NCBI RefSeq assembly: GCF_900106075.1
Contig: NZ_LT629794.1
Location: 2,377,501 to 2,441,500, forward strand
Reading direction: 5' to 3'
Origin: Polaribacter sp. Hel1_33_78
GTDB taxonomy: Bacteria > Bacteroidota > Bacteroidia > Flavobacteriales > Flavobacteriaceae
Length of the DNA stretch: 64,000 nucleotides
The notes below the pieces were generated by a model. It had not been told where the DNA came from. It was given only the letters and a program-made list of their open reading frames with translations, and did no database searches. A program made the position numbers and the translations under genes. Shown piece after piece: positions 39,875 through 48,375 of this stretch (its first letter is position 1; each line of letters opens with the position of its first letter).

Positions 39875-39905
39875 AAAAAACTGATGATATACTCATCAGT
39901 TTTTT
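39875..39905 (+). terminator. Terminator of icd
   Basis: Stem AAAAAACTGATGA / TCATCAGTTTTTT with loop TATAC, then further T, 20 nt after the stop. Confidence 0.93.
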
Positions 39906-39992
39906 TTGTACTACAATTTTAAATTTAACATTATTTTATAACTAGATAGTTGTAGTTTTGTTGAATAATATAATCAATACATTAAACAAAAA

Positions 39993-42371
39993 ATGCTTCA
40001 TTTGAAAAAGTTACTATTTTTAATTTCCATCATAACGTTATCATCTTTTAGCCAGGAAAAATTTACGATAAGTGGTACTGTTTACGACAACTCTAATAAT
40101 GAAACTTTAATAGGAGTTTCTATTTATTTTCCAGAATTAAACTTAGGGGCAACTACCAATGAGTATGGTTTTTATTCCATAACAATTCCTAAAGGAATGC
40201 ACAAAATTCAAATTAGCTACTTAGGTTTTTCTACTATCAATGAAAGTATTAACGTATTAGAAAAATTAACTAAAAATTTATATCTAAATGAGGAAACAGA
40301 AAGTTTAGATGAAATTATTTTTGAAGCTGACATTGAAAAAATAAATATCAGATCACCTCAAATGAGTGTGAATAAATTAACATCTGCAACTATAAAACAA
40401 ATTCCTGTTGTTTTAGGTGAAGCAGATATCATAAAGTCTTTAATTCTTTTACCTGGCGTTACAAGCGCAGGGGAAGGCGCTTCAGGTTTTAATGTAAGAG
40501 GTGGAGCTGCAGATCAAAATTTAATTTTACTGGATGAAGCTATTGTTTTTAATTCTTCACATTTATTTGGTTTTTTCTCGGTTTTTAATCCTGATGTAAT
40601 TAAAGATGTAAAATTATATAAAGGTGGAATCCCTGCACGTTTTGGAGGTAGGTTATCTTCAGTTTTAGATATTTATCAAAAAGAAGGAAATAGTAAAGAC
40701 TTTAATATAACCGGAGGAATTGGTTTGGTTTCCTCAAGATTATTAGTGGAAGGTCCAATAGAAAAAGAAAAAAGTTCTTTCGTTGTAGCGGGTAGAGCTT
40801 CTTACGCTCATTTATTTTTACCGCTTTTTGACAATGACAATAAAGCATATTTTTATGATCTAAATGGTAAATTTAATTATAGAATGAATGATAGAAACAA
40901 CGTATTCTTATCAACTTATTTTGGAAAAGACGTTTTCGGAATTAGCGACAACTTTGTAAATAAATATGGAAATACAGTGCTTAATTTACGCTGGAATCAT
41001 CTATTTTCTGATAAAATATTCTCTAATTTATCTTTAATTTATTCTGACTATTTCTACGGGTTGATTCTCGACTTTGTTGGTTTTGAATGGGATTCTGGAA
41101 TCACAAACTTCAATCTAAAATATGATTTTAAACATTATTTAAATAGCAAGTTTAAACTAAGCTATGGTGTTAACAATATTTACATCAAATTTAATCCTGG
41201 AGAAATCATACCTAATAGAGAAGACTCTGGGATTCAGCCAGAAAAATTAATAGACAAATACGCCAACGAATTTGCCGCTTATTTAGAAGCTGAACAAAAA
41301 ATAAATGATAAACTAACGTTACAATACGGAGTCCGTTTTAGTAATTTCACACGCTTAGGACAAGATGAAATTAATGTTTACGCTAATAACGAACCCGTTA
41401 TATATAATTCGCAATTTAAAAAATACGAATCTGCTGAAGCTATTGGCACAGAATCTTACAAAAGAAAAGATCAATTAGCAACTTTTAGTAATTTTGAACC
41501 TAGAGTTTCCTTATCGTATATTTTGAGTGATGCTGCATCATTTAAAATGAGCTATAATAGAATGGCACAATATTTACATTTACTTTCTAATACTGCCTCG
41601 CCTACCCCATTGGATGTTTGGGCACCAAGTGGACGTTTTATAAAACCTCAATTATTAGATCAATTTGCCCTTGGATATTTTAAATCTATAAAAAATGGAG
41701 ATTATTCCTTAGAAACAGAAGTTTTCTATAAAGACATTCAAAATAGAATTGATTATATAAATGGTGCAAACTTAGTTGCTAATAACGAAATTGAGACTGT
41801 TATTTTAAATGGTCAAGCAAGAGCTTATGGTTTAGAAGTTTTATTCAAAAAAAATGAAGGAAAATTTAAAGGTTGGTTGGCCTACACATTGTCTAGATCA
41901 GAGCAACAAACTACAGGCAGAACTGCAAATGAACCTGGTATTAATCAAGGGGAATGGTACAGTTCACCATATGATAAAACGCATGATATTTCTATAAATG
42001 CAAGTTATGAATTATCTAAAAAATGGACATTCAACGCAAATTTTTTATTTCAAACTGGGCAACCGACAAACTATCCTGTGGGGCAATATGAAGTACAAGG
42101 TTTAAATGTTCCTGTTTTTGACGATAACAGAAGAAATGCTGATAGATTGCCAGCCTATCATAGATTAGATATTTCTGCAACTTTAACTCCAGACAAGAAC
42201 AAAAAAAGAAAATTGCAAGGAGAATGGGTTTTTGGAATTTATAATTTATATGGAAGACAAAATGCGGCATCTATCAACTTTAGACAGAATAGAGAAACTT
42301 TTAGAAACGAAGCAGTTCAGACTTCAATATTTGGTTTGGTACCCTCTGTTACTTATAATTTTAAATTTTAA
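39993..42371 (+). CDS. TonB-dependent receptor with carboxypeptidase-regulatory-like N-domain
   Basis: A 792-residue outer-membrane receptor. A signal peptide (ending near SSFSQ) is followed by a carboxypeptidase-regulatory-like beta-sandwich (ISGTVYDNSNNETLIGVSIY), the plug (LLPGVTSAGEGASGFNVRGG) and a 22-strand barrel ending in an aromatic Phe (VTYNFKF). It imports a ligand using TonB energy. It is followed after 4 nt by a DUF4249 lipoprotein, a recurrent pairing in flavobacteria. A TAGTTTTG promoter element lies 33 nt upstream. Substrate unknown. Confidence 0.93.
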   Translation: MLHLKKLLFLISIITLSSFSQEKFTISGTVYDNSNNETLIGVSIYFPELNLGATTNEYGFYSITIPKGMHKIQISYLGFSTINESINVLEKLTKNLYLNEETESLDEIIFEADIEKINIRSPQMSVNKLTSATIKQIPVVLGEADIIKSLILLPGVTSAGEGASGFNVRGGAADQNLILLDEAIVFNSSHLFGFFSVFNPDVIKDVKLYKGGIPARFGGRLSSVLDIYQKEGNSKDFNITGGIGLVSSRLLVEGPIEKEKSSFVVAGRASYAHLFLPLFDNDNKAYFYDLNGKFNYRMNDRNNVFLSTYFGKDVFGISDNFVNKYGNTVLNLRWNHLFSDKIFSNLSLIYSDYFYGLILDFVGFEWDSGITNFNLKYDFKHYLNSKFKLSYGVNNIYIKFNPGEIIPNREDSGIQPEKLIDKYANEFAAYLEAEQKINDKLTLQYGVRFSNFTRLGQDEINVYANNEPVIYNSQFKKYESAEAIGTESYKRKDQLATFSNFEPRVSLSYILSDAASFKMSYNRMAQYLHLLSNTASPTPLDVWAPSGRFIKPQLLDQFALGYFKSIKNGDYSLETEVFYKDIQNRIDYINGANLVANNEIETVILNGQARAYGLEVLFKKNEGKFKGWLAYTLSRSEQQTTGRTANEPGINQGEWYSSPYDKTHDISINASYELSKKWTFNANFLFQTGQPTNYPVGQYEVQGLNVPVFDDNRRNADRLPAYHRLDISATLTPDKNKKRKLQGEWVFGIYNLYGRQNAASINFRQNRETFRNEAVQTSIFGLVPSVTYNFKF

Positions 42372-42375
42372 TCAG

Positions 42376-43209
42376 ATGATGAGAAAGATATATATACTCC
42401 CTGTTTTATTCATATTGTTTTTTACTAATTGTGAAAAAGTTGTTACTATTGATGTTCCTTCTATTGAACCAAAATTAATTATTGATGCCGCTTTTGAAGT
42501 TTATTTTGACGAAAGCCCGGTTAGCGCAAATACAGTTGTAAAATTAAAATTATCAGCTGACTATTTTGAAGACGTAATCCCTGTAGTTGCGGATGCTACT
42601 GTATTTCTTACAGACTTATCAAACCTTAGTATTATAAATTTTTCTGACCTAGATGCAGATGGAAGTTATGAACCTGAAACTGCTTTTATTCCTGCTAATA
42701 ATGTTGCCTATGAATTAACAGTAATTCACAACAATGAAACGTATAAAGGAAAGGCTAGTAAAATAAAATCTGCGCCATTATTAAGTGCTGTTCAAGGTGA
42801 TGAGACTTTATTCTCTGGAGAAGAAACAGAGGTAAGAATCGATTTTACAGATTCGGATTTTGAAGATAACTATTACTTATTTGATTTTACCAATAATTTA
42901 TTTACTTCTATAGAGGATCGCTTTTTTAATGGGGCTGATTATAATTTTTCTTTCTTTTACAGTGAAGAAGATATCGAATTGCCAACAACGGTAAATATAA
43001 AAATGTCTGGAGTTTCAAAAGAGTATTTCACTTATTTTAGAGTTTTGGTAAATCAAAGTGGACAAAATTCAGGAGGTCCTTTTCAAACTGTTCCTTCTTC
43101 TTTATTAGGGAATATGATCAATATGACTGCTGAAGAAAATTTCCCTTTAGGATATTTTCATATTTCAGAAACAGACTCTTTTTCATTAGATTTGGTAGAA
43201 AAAGATTAA
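42376..43209 (+). CDS. DUF4249 lipoprotein, partner of the TonB receptor
   Basis: A 277-residue lipoprotein with signal ILPVLFILFFTNC (acylated Cys near residue 19) followed by EKVVTIDVPSIEPKLIIDA, the family's usual opening. The body is a beta-rich DUF4249 domain. The start at 42376 (ATGATG) follows the receptor stop closely; longer readings of this frame run into the receptor gene and are not real. Such lipoproteins probably sit on the receptor's outer face as a lid or ligand-binding subunit (inference). Confidence 0.87.
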   Translation: MMRKIYILPVLFILFFTNCEKVVTIDVPSIEPKLIIDAAFEVYFDESPVSANTVVKLKLSADYFEDVIPVVADATVFLTDLSNLSIINFSDLDADGSYEPETAFIPANNVAYELTVIHNNETYKGKASKIKSAPLLSAVQGDETLFSGEETEVRIDFTDSDFEDNYYLFDFTNNLFTSIEDRFFNGADYNFSFFYSEEDIELPTTVNIKMSGVSKEYFTYFRVLVNQSGQNSGGPFQTVPSSLLGNMINMTAEENFPLGYFHISETDSFSLDLVEKD

Positions 43210-43250
43210 ATAACTTTTGCGATAAGTAATCAATAATAACATAAAACATG

Positions 43251-43258
43251 TATTTTTG
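43251..43258 (+). promoter_or_regulatory. -7 promoter element 4 nt before ATG of murQ
   Basis: TATTTTTG, then ATTG, then ATG at 43263. Same 4-nt spacing as the other leaderless candidates in the window. Confidence 0.6.
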
Positions 43259-43262
43259 ATTG

Positions 43263-44075
43263 ATGACTTTTACAAAAACTACAGAACAAGATTCTAAATA
43301 CAATCATCTAGAAAAAATGACTGTGTCTCAATTATTAACCAATATTAATAACGAAGACAAGACAGTTCCTTTAGCGGTAGAACAAGCACTGCCTCAAATA
43401 GAAAAATTAACCCAACAAATTGTTGAAAAATTAAAAACAGGGGGAAGACTTTTTTATATTGGTGCAGGAACTTCTGGAAGATTAGGTATTTTAGATGCCT
43501 CGGAATGCCCACCAACTTTTGGGGTTCCTCATGAATTGGTTGTAGGTTTAATAGCAGGTGGAGATTATGCGATTAGAAAAGCCGTTGAATTTGCTGAGGA
43601 TGCTACAAATCAAGGCTGGTTAGATTTACAAGAACATGCTATTTCTCATAAAGATATTGTTGTTGGCATTGCTGCTTCAGGAACAACACCCTATGTTATT
43701 TCAACTTTAGAAAAATGTAACGAAAACAACATTATTACAGGTAGCATTTCTTGTAATAAAAATAGTCCTTTATCTAGCACAGCTCAATTTCCTATTGAAG
43801 TAGTTGTAGGACCAGAATTTGTAACAGGAAGCTCTAGAATGAAAGCAGGAACAGCACAAAAACTAGTTTTAAACATGCTTTCTACTGCAACCATGATTCA
43901 ACTTGGAAAAGTAAAAGGAAACAAAATGGTTGACATGCAACTATCTAATAATAAATTAGTAGATAGAGGTGAAAAAATGTTGGTTGCCGCATTAAACATA
44001 GACCAAACAACAGCAAGTACCTTATTACAAAAATTTGGAAGTGTAAGAAATGCTATTCAAAATTATAAACCATGA
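43263..44075 (+). CDS. murQ: N-acetylmuramic acid 6-phosphate etherase MurQ
   Basis: A 270-residue SIS-domain etherase that removes lactate from MurNAc-6-phosphate during cell-wall recycling. Signatures: LFYIGAGTSGRLGILDASECPPTFG (in part), GIAASGTTPYVI and EVVVGPEFVTGSSRMKAGTAQK. I chose ATG 43263 over TTG 43260 because the former begins 4 nt after a promoter -7 element, as in four other genes here. No anmK or PTS gene is adjacent; the small membrane-protein gene downstream overlaps by 4 nt. Confidence 0.95.
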   Translation: MTFTKTTEQDSKYNHLEKMTVSQLLTNINNEDKTVPLAVEQALPQIEKLTQQIVEKLKTGGRLFYIGAGTSGRLGILDASECPPTFGVPHELVVGLIAGGDYAIRKAVEFAEDATNQGWLDLQEHAISHKDIVVGIAASGTTPYVISTLEKCNENNIITGSISCNKNSPLSSTAQFPIEVVVGPEFVTGSSRMKAGTAQKLVLNMLSTATMIQLGKVKGNKMVDMQLSNNKLVDRGEKMLVAALNIDQTTASTLLQKFGSVRNAIQNYKP

Positions 44076-44317
44076 GTACAGACACAAATTTACTAGGCAA
44101 AGGATTAATAAGATTAGGAATTTTAGTATTTCTTTTTATTGCGTCTCCTATACTTTTAACGATGGGCTTTAAAGCTTTTGATAGATTTACAGAATCTCCA
44201 AAAATTTATATTGCATACCTATTAATTTTAGTAGGATTTGCTGCTTTAATTTTCACGATTTACTTTGCATTTAAAACTTTTAAAATAATCAGTAATTCTC
44301 TTTTTAACAATAAATAA
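44072..44317 (+). CDS. DUF6095-like small membrane protein
   Basis: An 81-residue protein with two predicted membrane helices (about 13-32 and 47-68). It overlaps the murQ stop by 4 nt (ATGA), and the murQ-small protein order is familiar from flavobacteria (family recalled as DUF6095). Function unknown; translational coupling suggests an envelope role. Confidence 0.75.
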   Translation: MSTDTNLLGKGLIRLGILVFLFIASPILLTMGFKAFDRFTESPKIYIAYLLILVGFAALIFTIYFAFKTFKIISNSLFNNK

Positions 44318-44373
44318 ACCAATAAAAATAGAAAATAAAATACATTGTAAAACGGGGAAAAGAATCGCTAAGG

Positions 44374-45381
44374 ATGAAAATAAATAAAATGGAAAATGCC
44401 ATTATCGTTATATTATCCTTTCCTGATACTATTGTTAGGCCCGCCTATAGGGAATATTCAAGTAGAATTTGGCCAAAAATTGGCATAGGCAACAAGCATG
44501 CAATTCAAGCAGGGCATTCTGCACTATTATTGATCAAAAAAAATGAATCTGAAATTAAATATTTTGATTTTGGCCGATATATAACTTCTTATGGAAATGG
44601 CCGAGTAAGATCTTTTGAAACAGATCCCGAAATTTATATTCCTTTAAAAGCTTCCTTTAAAAATAACGCACTAACGAATCTAGATGACATTTTGTTGTGG
44701 TTGGAAAAACATCCTGAAAAAACACATGGAACAGGAAGGTTAATTGCAAGTGTTAATCATAAAATTAATTATGACAAAGCATTTAACTTTATTTATAATT
44801 TAATTGATAAAAAAGAATTTCCTTATGGTGCTTTTATTAAAAATGGCAGCAATTGTGCTAGGTTTGTAACCGATACAATCATAAATTCTTGCACAAAAAA
44901 AAGCATCCAACTAAAGTTAAAAAGTTCTCACTTATTAACTCCTAGTCCTATTGGAAACACATTAAAAGGAAGAACAAGTAGAACAGTCTATAAGGTAAAA
45001 AACCAAAAGATTAAAGAATATAAAAACCGGTCTATTTTAAAAGAATACAATGCTACTTTCTTTAAAAAATTTGATTCTGAGCTTAATTTAATTGGTTCTG
45101 AAATACCCGATATAAAAACATTTAATTTAATAAATGGCACCTGGTTATCTGGAGTTGGCAGTGGAGCTTGGTTTAAGGTTGAAGAAAAAATAGATGCTCT
45201 AAAGTACAGAATTTCTAGATATACAAGATGCGGTGAAAAAGACTTTGAGGGTATTTTTTTAACTGATAACCCTTCTTTCAATTTAAGACAAAATCATAGA
45301 TTTGAGCACCCAACCAATTGCAAAGAAATGTATATAAAACAAAATAATCAGGAATTTATTTTTCAGCAGGTAAAACTATAA
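44374..45381 (+). CDS. DUF6695-like protein with possible permuted papain-like (NlpC-type) fold
   Basis: A 335-residue protein I place tentatively in DUF6695. The N-terminal half has AGHSALLLI followed by YFDFGRYIT, and later NGSNCARFVTDTI; a His-before-Cys order of this kind is typical of circularly permuted NlpC/P60-like or LRAT-like hydrolases. No signal peptide is evident. The last 100 residues form a separate beta-rich region (INGTWLSGVGSGAWFKVEE). Its role is unknown; hydrolysis of amide bonds or lipid transfer would be guesses. It stands alone 57 nt after the previous gene. Confidence 0.65.
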   Translation: MKINKMENAIIVILSFPDTIVRPAYREYSSRIWPKIGIGNKHAIQAGHSALLLIKKNESEIKYFDFGRYITSYGNGRVRSFETDPEIYIPLKASFKNNALTNLDDILLWLEKHPEKTHGTGRLIASVNHKINYDKAFNFIYNLIDKKEFPYGAFIKNGSNCARFVTDTIINSCTKKSIQLKLKSSHLLTPSPIGNTLKGRTSRTVYKVKNQKIKEYKNRSILKEYNATFFKKFDSELNLIGSEIPDIKTFNLINGTWLSGVGSGAWFKVEEKIDALKYRISRYTRCGEKDFEGIFLTDNPSFNLRQNHRFEHPTNCKEMYIKQNNQEFIFQQVKL

Positions 45382-45818
45382 CTTCTGAATCTTAGAATCC
45401 TTCTTAATTTTTATTTGATACTGCACTAAACTCAAAAGTACTATTTCGTCATTCAATTACTAATACAATACTAGCCGTAAGGTTCTTGTTTACCTAATTT
45501 ATTACGTTCATAGATCCTTTTTATTTATTTTCTTTTTAAGATTCATTTTAAACAGAGAAACACCTCTAAAGTAGGAAGTATATAATAGAACAAAGAAAAC
45601 TAATATTGTATTCATCAGAAATATTATTTAGCAATTCTAGTACTTTTTACAAATTTTTCTTACTCGCTTCTAACACCTAATAATTATTTATTTCTAAGTT
45701 ATATTGGCTTAGAAGTAGCCGTAAAATTATATTATTATTTTCTTAAGATACCATTAAAGTACTATATATCAATACAATACATTAAAAAATTTCAAACTAG
45801 AGAACTTAGTTTACATCT
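45382..45818 (+). other. Intergenic, no gene seen
   Basis: AT-rich DNA with stops in all frames and no recognisable remnant. The 3' end runs into a sigma-54-like promoter for the next gene. Confidence 0.5.
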
Positions 45819-45820
45819 TT

Positions 45821-45836
45821 TGGCACGTTCTTTGAA
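45821..45836 (+). promoter_or_regulatory. Candidate sigma-54 (RpoN) promoter
   Basis: TTGGCACGTTCTTTGAA has the -24 box TGGCAC, 5 nt, and a -12 box TTGAA (TTGCA is the consensus). The 12-nt distance between the GG and GA dinucleotides is correct. Transcription would start near 45847, 57 nt before the ATG. The single deviation is A for C in the -12 GC. Confidence 0.45.
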
Positions 45837-45903
45837 ATTATGATAATCAAATGCGGAAGCTGAAAAGCGTTTAGAGTAGGCAAAACCATTAAAATCATAT
45901 ATT

Positions 45904-46755
45904 ATGAAAAAAACGGCACTTATATTATTTGGAATTTTGATCATGGTTTTTACCATTGAAGCCAAAACGGGAAACGAAAAACCAAACAGAATTAGGGTAA
46001 ATTACACTTATGACAATGCTGTAAGCTTCATAGAACGTGGAATCGAATTCTACATTTTTACAAATGGTGATTTTGATTTTAACACGCATCTTGAAAACTC
46101 TTATAATGATTATAATAGAAGAATAAATAACAGAAGTGTTCGCGTAAATAGAGATTATAGAGGCAGGATTACAAGAATTGGAAATGCTTTTATCAATTAT
46201 GATTATAGAGGAAATGTTACTAGAATAGGTAGTATTTCGATGAGATACAGATTTGGAAAACTAACAAAGGTTGGAGATTTAAGAGTGCATTACGATAGAT
46301 GGGGAAATCCTAATTTTCATGGAAATGTAAGAGATTTTTATTATGATAATGGCATAAGGTTCAACATAAGTTTTGGTGATATTTGTAACTATAATGACAG
46401 TTATTTTTATAGAAATGACTTTAAAAGAAATTATAACCAATTTAGAGAGGATCAAAATTTTTATTACTATAAAGCTAGACCTAATGCCAAAATAGGAAAA
46501 AGAAGTACAATTTTAAAAAGGAGAAAACCTACAGCCGAGATTAATCCAAGAAAAAAGAGAAAAAGAAATGCTAATAATTCTTATCGAAAACCTAATAGAA
46601 ACAAAAAAGTTGAGGTTGTAAAAAATACTAAAAAAAGAACCTCTTCTATAATTAAAAGAGAAAACAGCACACAAAGAGCAGATAAAAATAATAACTCTAT
46701 AAAGACCGATAAAAATTCTAAAAAAAGAAAAATTAACAGAAAGAAAAGAAGTTAA
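45904..46755 (+). CDS. Secreted repeat protein with strongly basic tail, unknown function
   Basis: A 283-residue protein with a signal peptide (to about residue 20). Residues 75-145 contain about four imperfect 15-17 residue repeats: NRDYRGRITRIG, NYDYRGNVTRIG, RYRFGKLTKVG, HYDRWGNPNFHG, similar in rhythm to YD repeats. The C-terminal 90 residues are mostly Lys, Arg, Asn and Ser and look disordered. I know no function. It sits alone behind a sigma-54-like promoter with its own terminator, implying condition-dependent expression. Confidence 0.72.
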   Translation: MKKTALILFGILIMVFTIEAKTGNEKPNRIRVNYTYDNAVSFIERGIEFYIFTNGDFDFNTHLENSYNDYNRRINNRSVRVNRDYRGRITRIGNAFINYDYRGNVTRIGSISMRYRFGKLTKVGDLRVHYDRWGNPNFHGNVRDFYYDNGIRFNISFGDICNYNDSYFYRNDFKRNYNQFREDQNFYYYKARPNAKIGKRSTILKRRKPTAEINPRKKRKRNANNSYRKPNRNKKVEVVKNTKKRTSSIIKRENSTQRADKNNNSIKTDKNSKKRKINRKKRS

Positions 46756-46768
46756 GAATATAAAAATC

Positions 46769-46796
46769 AAAAGCCCTATTTTAAAATAGGGCTTTT
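46769..46796. terminator. Bidirectional terminator
   Basis: Perfect 14-bp palindrome AAAAGCCCTATTTT and complement, A-run and T-run at the ends; lies between convergent genes. Confidence 0.9.
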
Positions 46797-46828
46797 CTTA
46801 TTTTCTGCGTAAGTAAAAAAAGAACCTT

Positions 46829-48247
46829 CTATTCTTTAAATGTATAACTAACGCCAAACATCACCATACCCGTTGTCATTTCGTAACCAACTTTACTATT
46901 GGGAACTTTTCCTAATGGGTTTGTGGCAACATTCCAAGGTCCGTCCGGTTGCCCATCTTGATTAAAATCTTGATCTGGAGTAGGGTTTAGTAAATTTCCT
47001 TCTGTTTTTCCATCACTAGTACCATAATGATACACACCATTCAACATTAAATTATCAGTTATTGGGTAACTAAAACCTAATTGAAAAGCATTCGCAATAA
47101 CTGCAGTTGCAGGAATTGAGAAAAATGCCAATTCATCATCAATAGGATTGCTACTATATGTATAACCAACTCTTAAAGGTAATTTTTCGATTCCTTTGTA
47201 TTGAAGTCCAACGGAAAGTATATTTATATTTTTCCATCCAAAACCTTTTACAGCTCCTGTAGGAAAACCAGCAGTTGGACCTTCTTCAGCAATAACCCAA
47301 CCTTTTTCAGCAAAACCGTCGGTGTTCTCATAATCAACCATTCTATAATCCAATGCAAAATCAATATCTCCTTTTGAATATCCTAAACCAAATGATAATA
47401 TTGTTGGGTAATCCATATTAAAAGCTGTTTCAGGTGCTGCTGAACCATCTAAATAAGTGTTTTTAAATTCTAAATCCCCAAATGATTGTCCTGTTTTGTA
47501 TGACGCTCCTAATTTAATTCCACTTGGTGAGTTGTAAAACACCCCAAACTGTGCCCCAAAACCAAGAGCAGATGCTTTATCACTATTTGGGTACATTTGA
47601 TCACCTGGAGCACCTGAAGGTGGTGTGAAATCTGGAGAAGATAATGGACTTGGCGCTAACTCTAATGCTCCATAATTAATTGTTGGCTGAATACCTATTG
47701 AAAATGTTTCACTTATTTCATATGCCCAAGCCAAACCAACTTGCAATAACATATAATCAGATTCTACACGACCAAAACCAAAAGGTTGCATGTTATTAAT
47801 TGGATTAAAATTAAACTCTTGCTGTGGAAAAGTAACTCCAAAACCACTAATACCAAAAGCCGATAAACCAAAGGTGTGTTTGCTATCCTCTTTTCCCCAA
47901 ACCATTGCTAGAGCTGGCATAGGAGAGACACCTCTATCATCCTCAGTAAGACCAGTAATCATATTTCCTGTTTGTTCGCCAGTTGATCCATTAAACTCAA
48001 ATCCAGTAGAACTTAATTCTGGAGATGAATAGAATAAACCAAAATTAAAATCTAATATTTTACTATCAAAAGTTGATATTGCCGCAGGATTCCACTGTAG
48101 AGCTCCGGAAATATCTAATGGTTGTGCAGTGGCTGCGCCACCCATAGACATGTTAACGGCACCAACACCTTGCATAACATGGCCCGCTTGCCCGTAAACT
48201 AATGCTGACAGCATTAGAAACGCAAGTTTTAAAAAAATTTTATTCAT
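46829..48247 (-). CDS. OmpP1/FadL-family outer-membrane transporter
   Basis: A 472-residue barrel with signal peptide (SALVYG/QAGHV) and the family N-terminal hatch motif: MQGVGAVNMSMGGAATAQP, then GALQWNPAAIS. The C-terminus ends in FGVSYTFKE. FadL proteins take up long-chain fatty acids and other hydrophobic compounds. A perfect 16-bp palindrome lies about 80 nt upstream, in the promoter region, suggesting repressor control, possibly by a fatty-acid regulator. Confidence 0.93.
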   Translation of the reverse strand: MNKIFLKLAFLMLSALVYGQAGHVMQGVGAVNMSMGGAATAQPLDISGALQWNPAAISTFDSKILDFNFGLFYSSPELSSTGFEFNGSTGEQTGNMITGLTEDDRGVSPMPALAMVWGKEDSKHTFGLSAFGISGFGVTFPQQEFNFNPINNMQPFGFGRVESDYMLLQVGLAWAYEISETFSIGIQPTINYGALELAPSPLSSPDFTPPSGAPGDQMYPNSDKASALGFGAQFGVFYNSPSGIKLGASYKTGQSFGDLEFKNTYLDGSAAPETAFNMDYPTILSFGLGYSKGDIDFALDYRMVDYENTDGFAEKGWVIAEEGPTAGFPTGAVKGFGWKNINILSVGLQYKGIEKLPLRVGYTYSSNPIDDELAFFSIPATAVIANAFQLGFSYPITDNLMLNGVYHYGTSDGKTEGNLLNPTPDQDFNQDGQPDGPWNVATNPLGKVPNSKVGYEMTTGMVMFGVSYTFKE

Positions 48248-48326
48248 AATATTAAGATTAAATTAGTACTCTCTAAATTGTAAATGAAACAATTGATTAA
48301 AAGTATATATACCCTTTAATTTCAAC

Positions 48327-48342
48327 TATGACAATTGTCATA
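48327..48342. promoter_or_regulatory. Palindromic operator candidate upstream of the FadL-type gene
   Basis: TATGACAATTGTCATA is a perfect 16-bp palindrome. It lies between the ettA stop and the FadL-type start and overlaps the likely -33 region of the leftward promoter. It has no T-run, so it is not a terminator. Confidence 0.5.
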
Positions 48343-48375
48343 AAGAGCGTACTAATTCAATAAAAACATCAAAAA

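Noticed and set aside
42232..42375. In-frame N-terminal extension of the DUF4249 lipoprotein into the TonB receptor gene
   Set aside because: It would overlap conserved receptor sequence in another frame, and the lipoprotein signal starts at 42376.
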